Below, one piece after another: positions 7,250 to 7,432 of a stretch of DNA of 7,432 bases. The DNA is from Anaerolineae bacterium. Its GTDB lineage: Bacteria > Chloroflexota > Anaerolineae > B4-G1 > SLSP01. The notes beneath the pieces were generated by a model. That model saw only the letters and a list, made by a program, of their open reading frames with translations, did no database searches and was not told where the DNA came from. The stretch covers positions 1 through 7,432 of the forward strand of contig JAGPHL010000131.1 of assembly GCA_018055515.1 (NCBI GenBank), in the 5' to 3' direction. Numbering within the stretch: the first letter of the stretch is position 1; the number at the start of each line of letters is the position of its first letter. A program made the position numbers and the translations under genes.

Positions 7250-7348
7250 TTATGTCAACCTACCGAGAGGCGCACTGCGACAAGGGTAATCACCGGCGTT
7301 CCCGAAAACGCGGTTCATCCGGATCATGAGATAGATGATTTCCTTCAT
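7250..7348 (-). CDS. Possible leader peptide, 32 codons
   Basis: An ORF opens at ATG 7348 and closes at TAA 7250, encoding a 32-residue peptide that starts MKEIIYLMIRMNRVFG and ends PLGRLT. GGAG (complement of 7359-7362) lies 10 nt upstream, slightly far but usable. It sits wholly within the transcript expected from the promoter at 7385-7412 and ends 12 nt before terminator T1. That is the geometry of ribosome-controlled attenuators: a ribosome at the stop codon would reach the base of T1. The peptide has no run of a single amino acid, so classic amino-acid attenuation is unlikely. Stalling by an antibiotic would be possible. The same bases form a long hairpin, so the ORF may be accidental; an ORF this short can occur by chance. 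Confidence 0.35.
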   Translation of the reverse strand: MKEIIYLMIRMNRVFGNAGDYPCRSAPLGRLT

Positions 7349-7367
7349 CACAGTGCTACTCCACAGT
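7262..7367 (-). ncRNA. Structured leader or small RNA with long interrupted hairpin
   Basis: The minus-strand RNA folds by inspection into one long hairpin. Stem a pairs 7359-7367 with 7262-7269 (8 bp, one bulge, two G-U). Stem b pairs 7347-7356 with 7272-7281 (10 bp, two G-U) and continues past one bulged G as AAGG/CCUU (7342-7345 with 7282-7285). Stem c pairs 7334-7340 with 7288-7294 (7 bp). A small hairpin, GCGUU/AACGC (7307-7311 with 7296-7300), lies in the apical region. It begins about 10 nt after the predicted transcription start and ends 24 nt before terminator T1. I do not recognise it as a named riboswitch or RNA family. It could be a cis-acting leader for the acetyltransferase/exporter operon or a free RNA of about 180 nt ending at T1. 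The pairing is seen in the sequence; the function is inferred. Confidence 0.5.
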
Positions 7368-7384
7368 CGTCTCAAACATCAATA

Positions 7385-7412
7385 ATTATACGCCCACCCG
7401 CAAAAATGTCAA
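7385..7412 (-). promoter_or_regulatory. Consensus sigma70 promoter driving the leader and operon
   Basis: On the minus strand a perfect TTGACA (complement of 7407-7412) and a perfect TATAAT (complement of 7385-7390) are separated by 16 nt. Both hexamers match consensus, so strong, activator-independent firing is expected, with a start near 7378. A strong constitutive promoter followed by two terminators before the first gene implies control after initiation, or a small RNA product. A second TTGACA at 7253-7258 has no partner -10. Confidence 0.85.
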
Positions 7413-7432
7413 CCGATGAACGATAGGGGCAT

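Noticed and set aside
7253..7258. Second promoter with TTGACA just before T1
   Set aside because: At 15-19 nt downstream there is only the GC-rich terminator arm and no -10-like hexamer.
7262..7367. Signal recognition particle RNA
   Set aside because: The conserved apical AGG(U/N)CCGGAAGGAAGCAG-type loop is absent.
7250..7378. T-box riboswitch, suggested by GAACCGCG in the leader
   Set aside because: The preceding bases are AU rather than the UG needed for the UGGN tRNA-acceptor bulge, and the motif lies in the apical part of a hairpin, not overlapping a terminator.
6035..7426. Plus-strand open frame of 463 codons opposite the first acetyltransferase and the leader
   Set aside because: Same antisense composition, no domain, and it runs through the promoter and both terminators of the minus-strand unit.

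Overview
The window reads as a compact, GC-rich bacterial chromosome segment in which every supported gene lies on the minus strand, so the genetic order runs right to left. No gene here is a lineage marker. The combination of paired tandem-GNAT acetyltransferases, a heterodimeric ABC exporter and a SEC-C-tagged methionine aminopeptidase is the kind of content I associate with Chloroflexota (Anaerolineae-like). That is an impression from protein flavour, not a demonstrated assignment. The organism uses Shine-Dalgarno sites and sigma70-type promoters: two good -35/-10 pairs, both with 16-nt spacers, are visible.

Layout from the right end. A near-perfect promoter (7385-7412) fires leftward into a leader of about 260 nt. 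The leader holds a long, interrupted hairpin (7262-7367), an overlapping 32-codon ORF with a plausible ribosome binding site (7250-7348), and two near-duplicate intrinsic terminators in tandem (7201-7237 and 7149-7180). Only then comes the first gene. This is either a transcription-attenuation leader controlling the operon, or a separate small RNA gene ending in a double terminator. I see no convincing second promoter between the terminators and the first gene.

The operon is: tandem-GNAT protein 1 (6086-7117), a 68-nt gap, tandem-GNAT protein 2 (4944-6017), a 1-nt stop/start overlap, ABC exporter half A (3022-4944), a 42-nt gap, and ABC exporter half B (1165-2979). The two ABC halves form a textbook asymmetric heterodimer. 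Half A has a canonical LSGGQ signature but Asp in place of the Walker B catalytic Glu; half B has the catalytic Glu but an LSVGQ signature. Together they would make one competent and one degenerate ATP site. Acetyltransferases plus a multidrug-type exporter behind a conditional-looking leader suggest an export, detoxification or resistance module, but the substrate is unknown.

Between the exporter and the last gene (912-1164) lie a strong 11-bp hairpin, a second good promoter (1059-1086) and a 5'-UTR hairpin (1027-1049). These mark the start of an independent transcription unit for a type I methionine aminopeptidase with an N-terminal SEC-C metal-binding motif (39-911). The first 38 bases hold only the tail of that transcript.

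The most interesting part is the leader at 7150-7412. The 9-nt loop of the first terminator contains an 8-nt perfect complement to one strand of the long leader hairpin, which suggests a pseudoknot or a switch.
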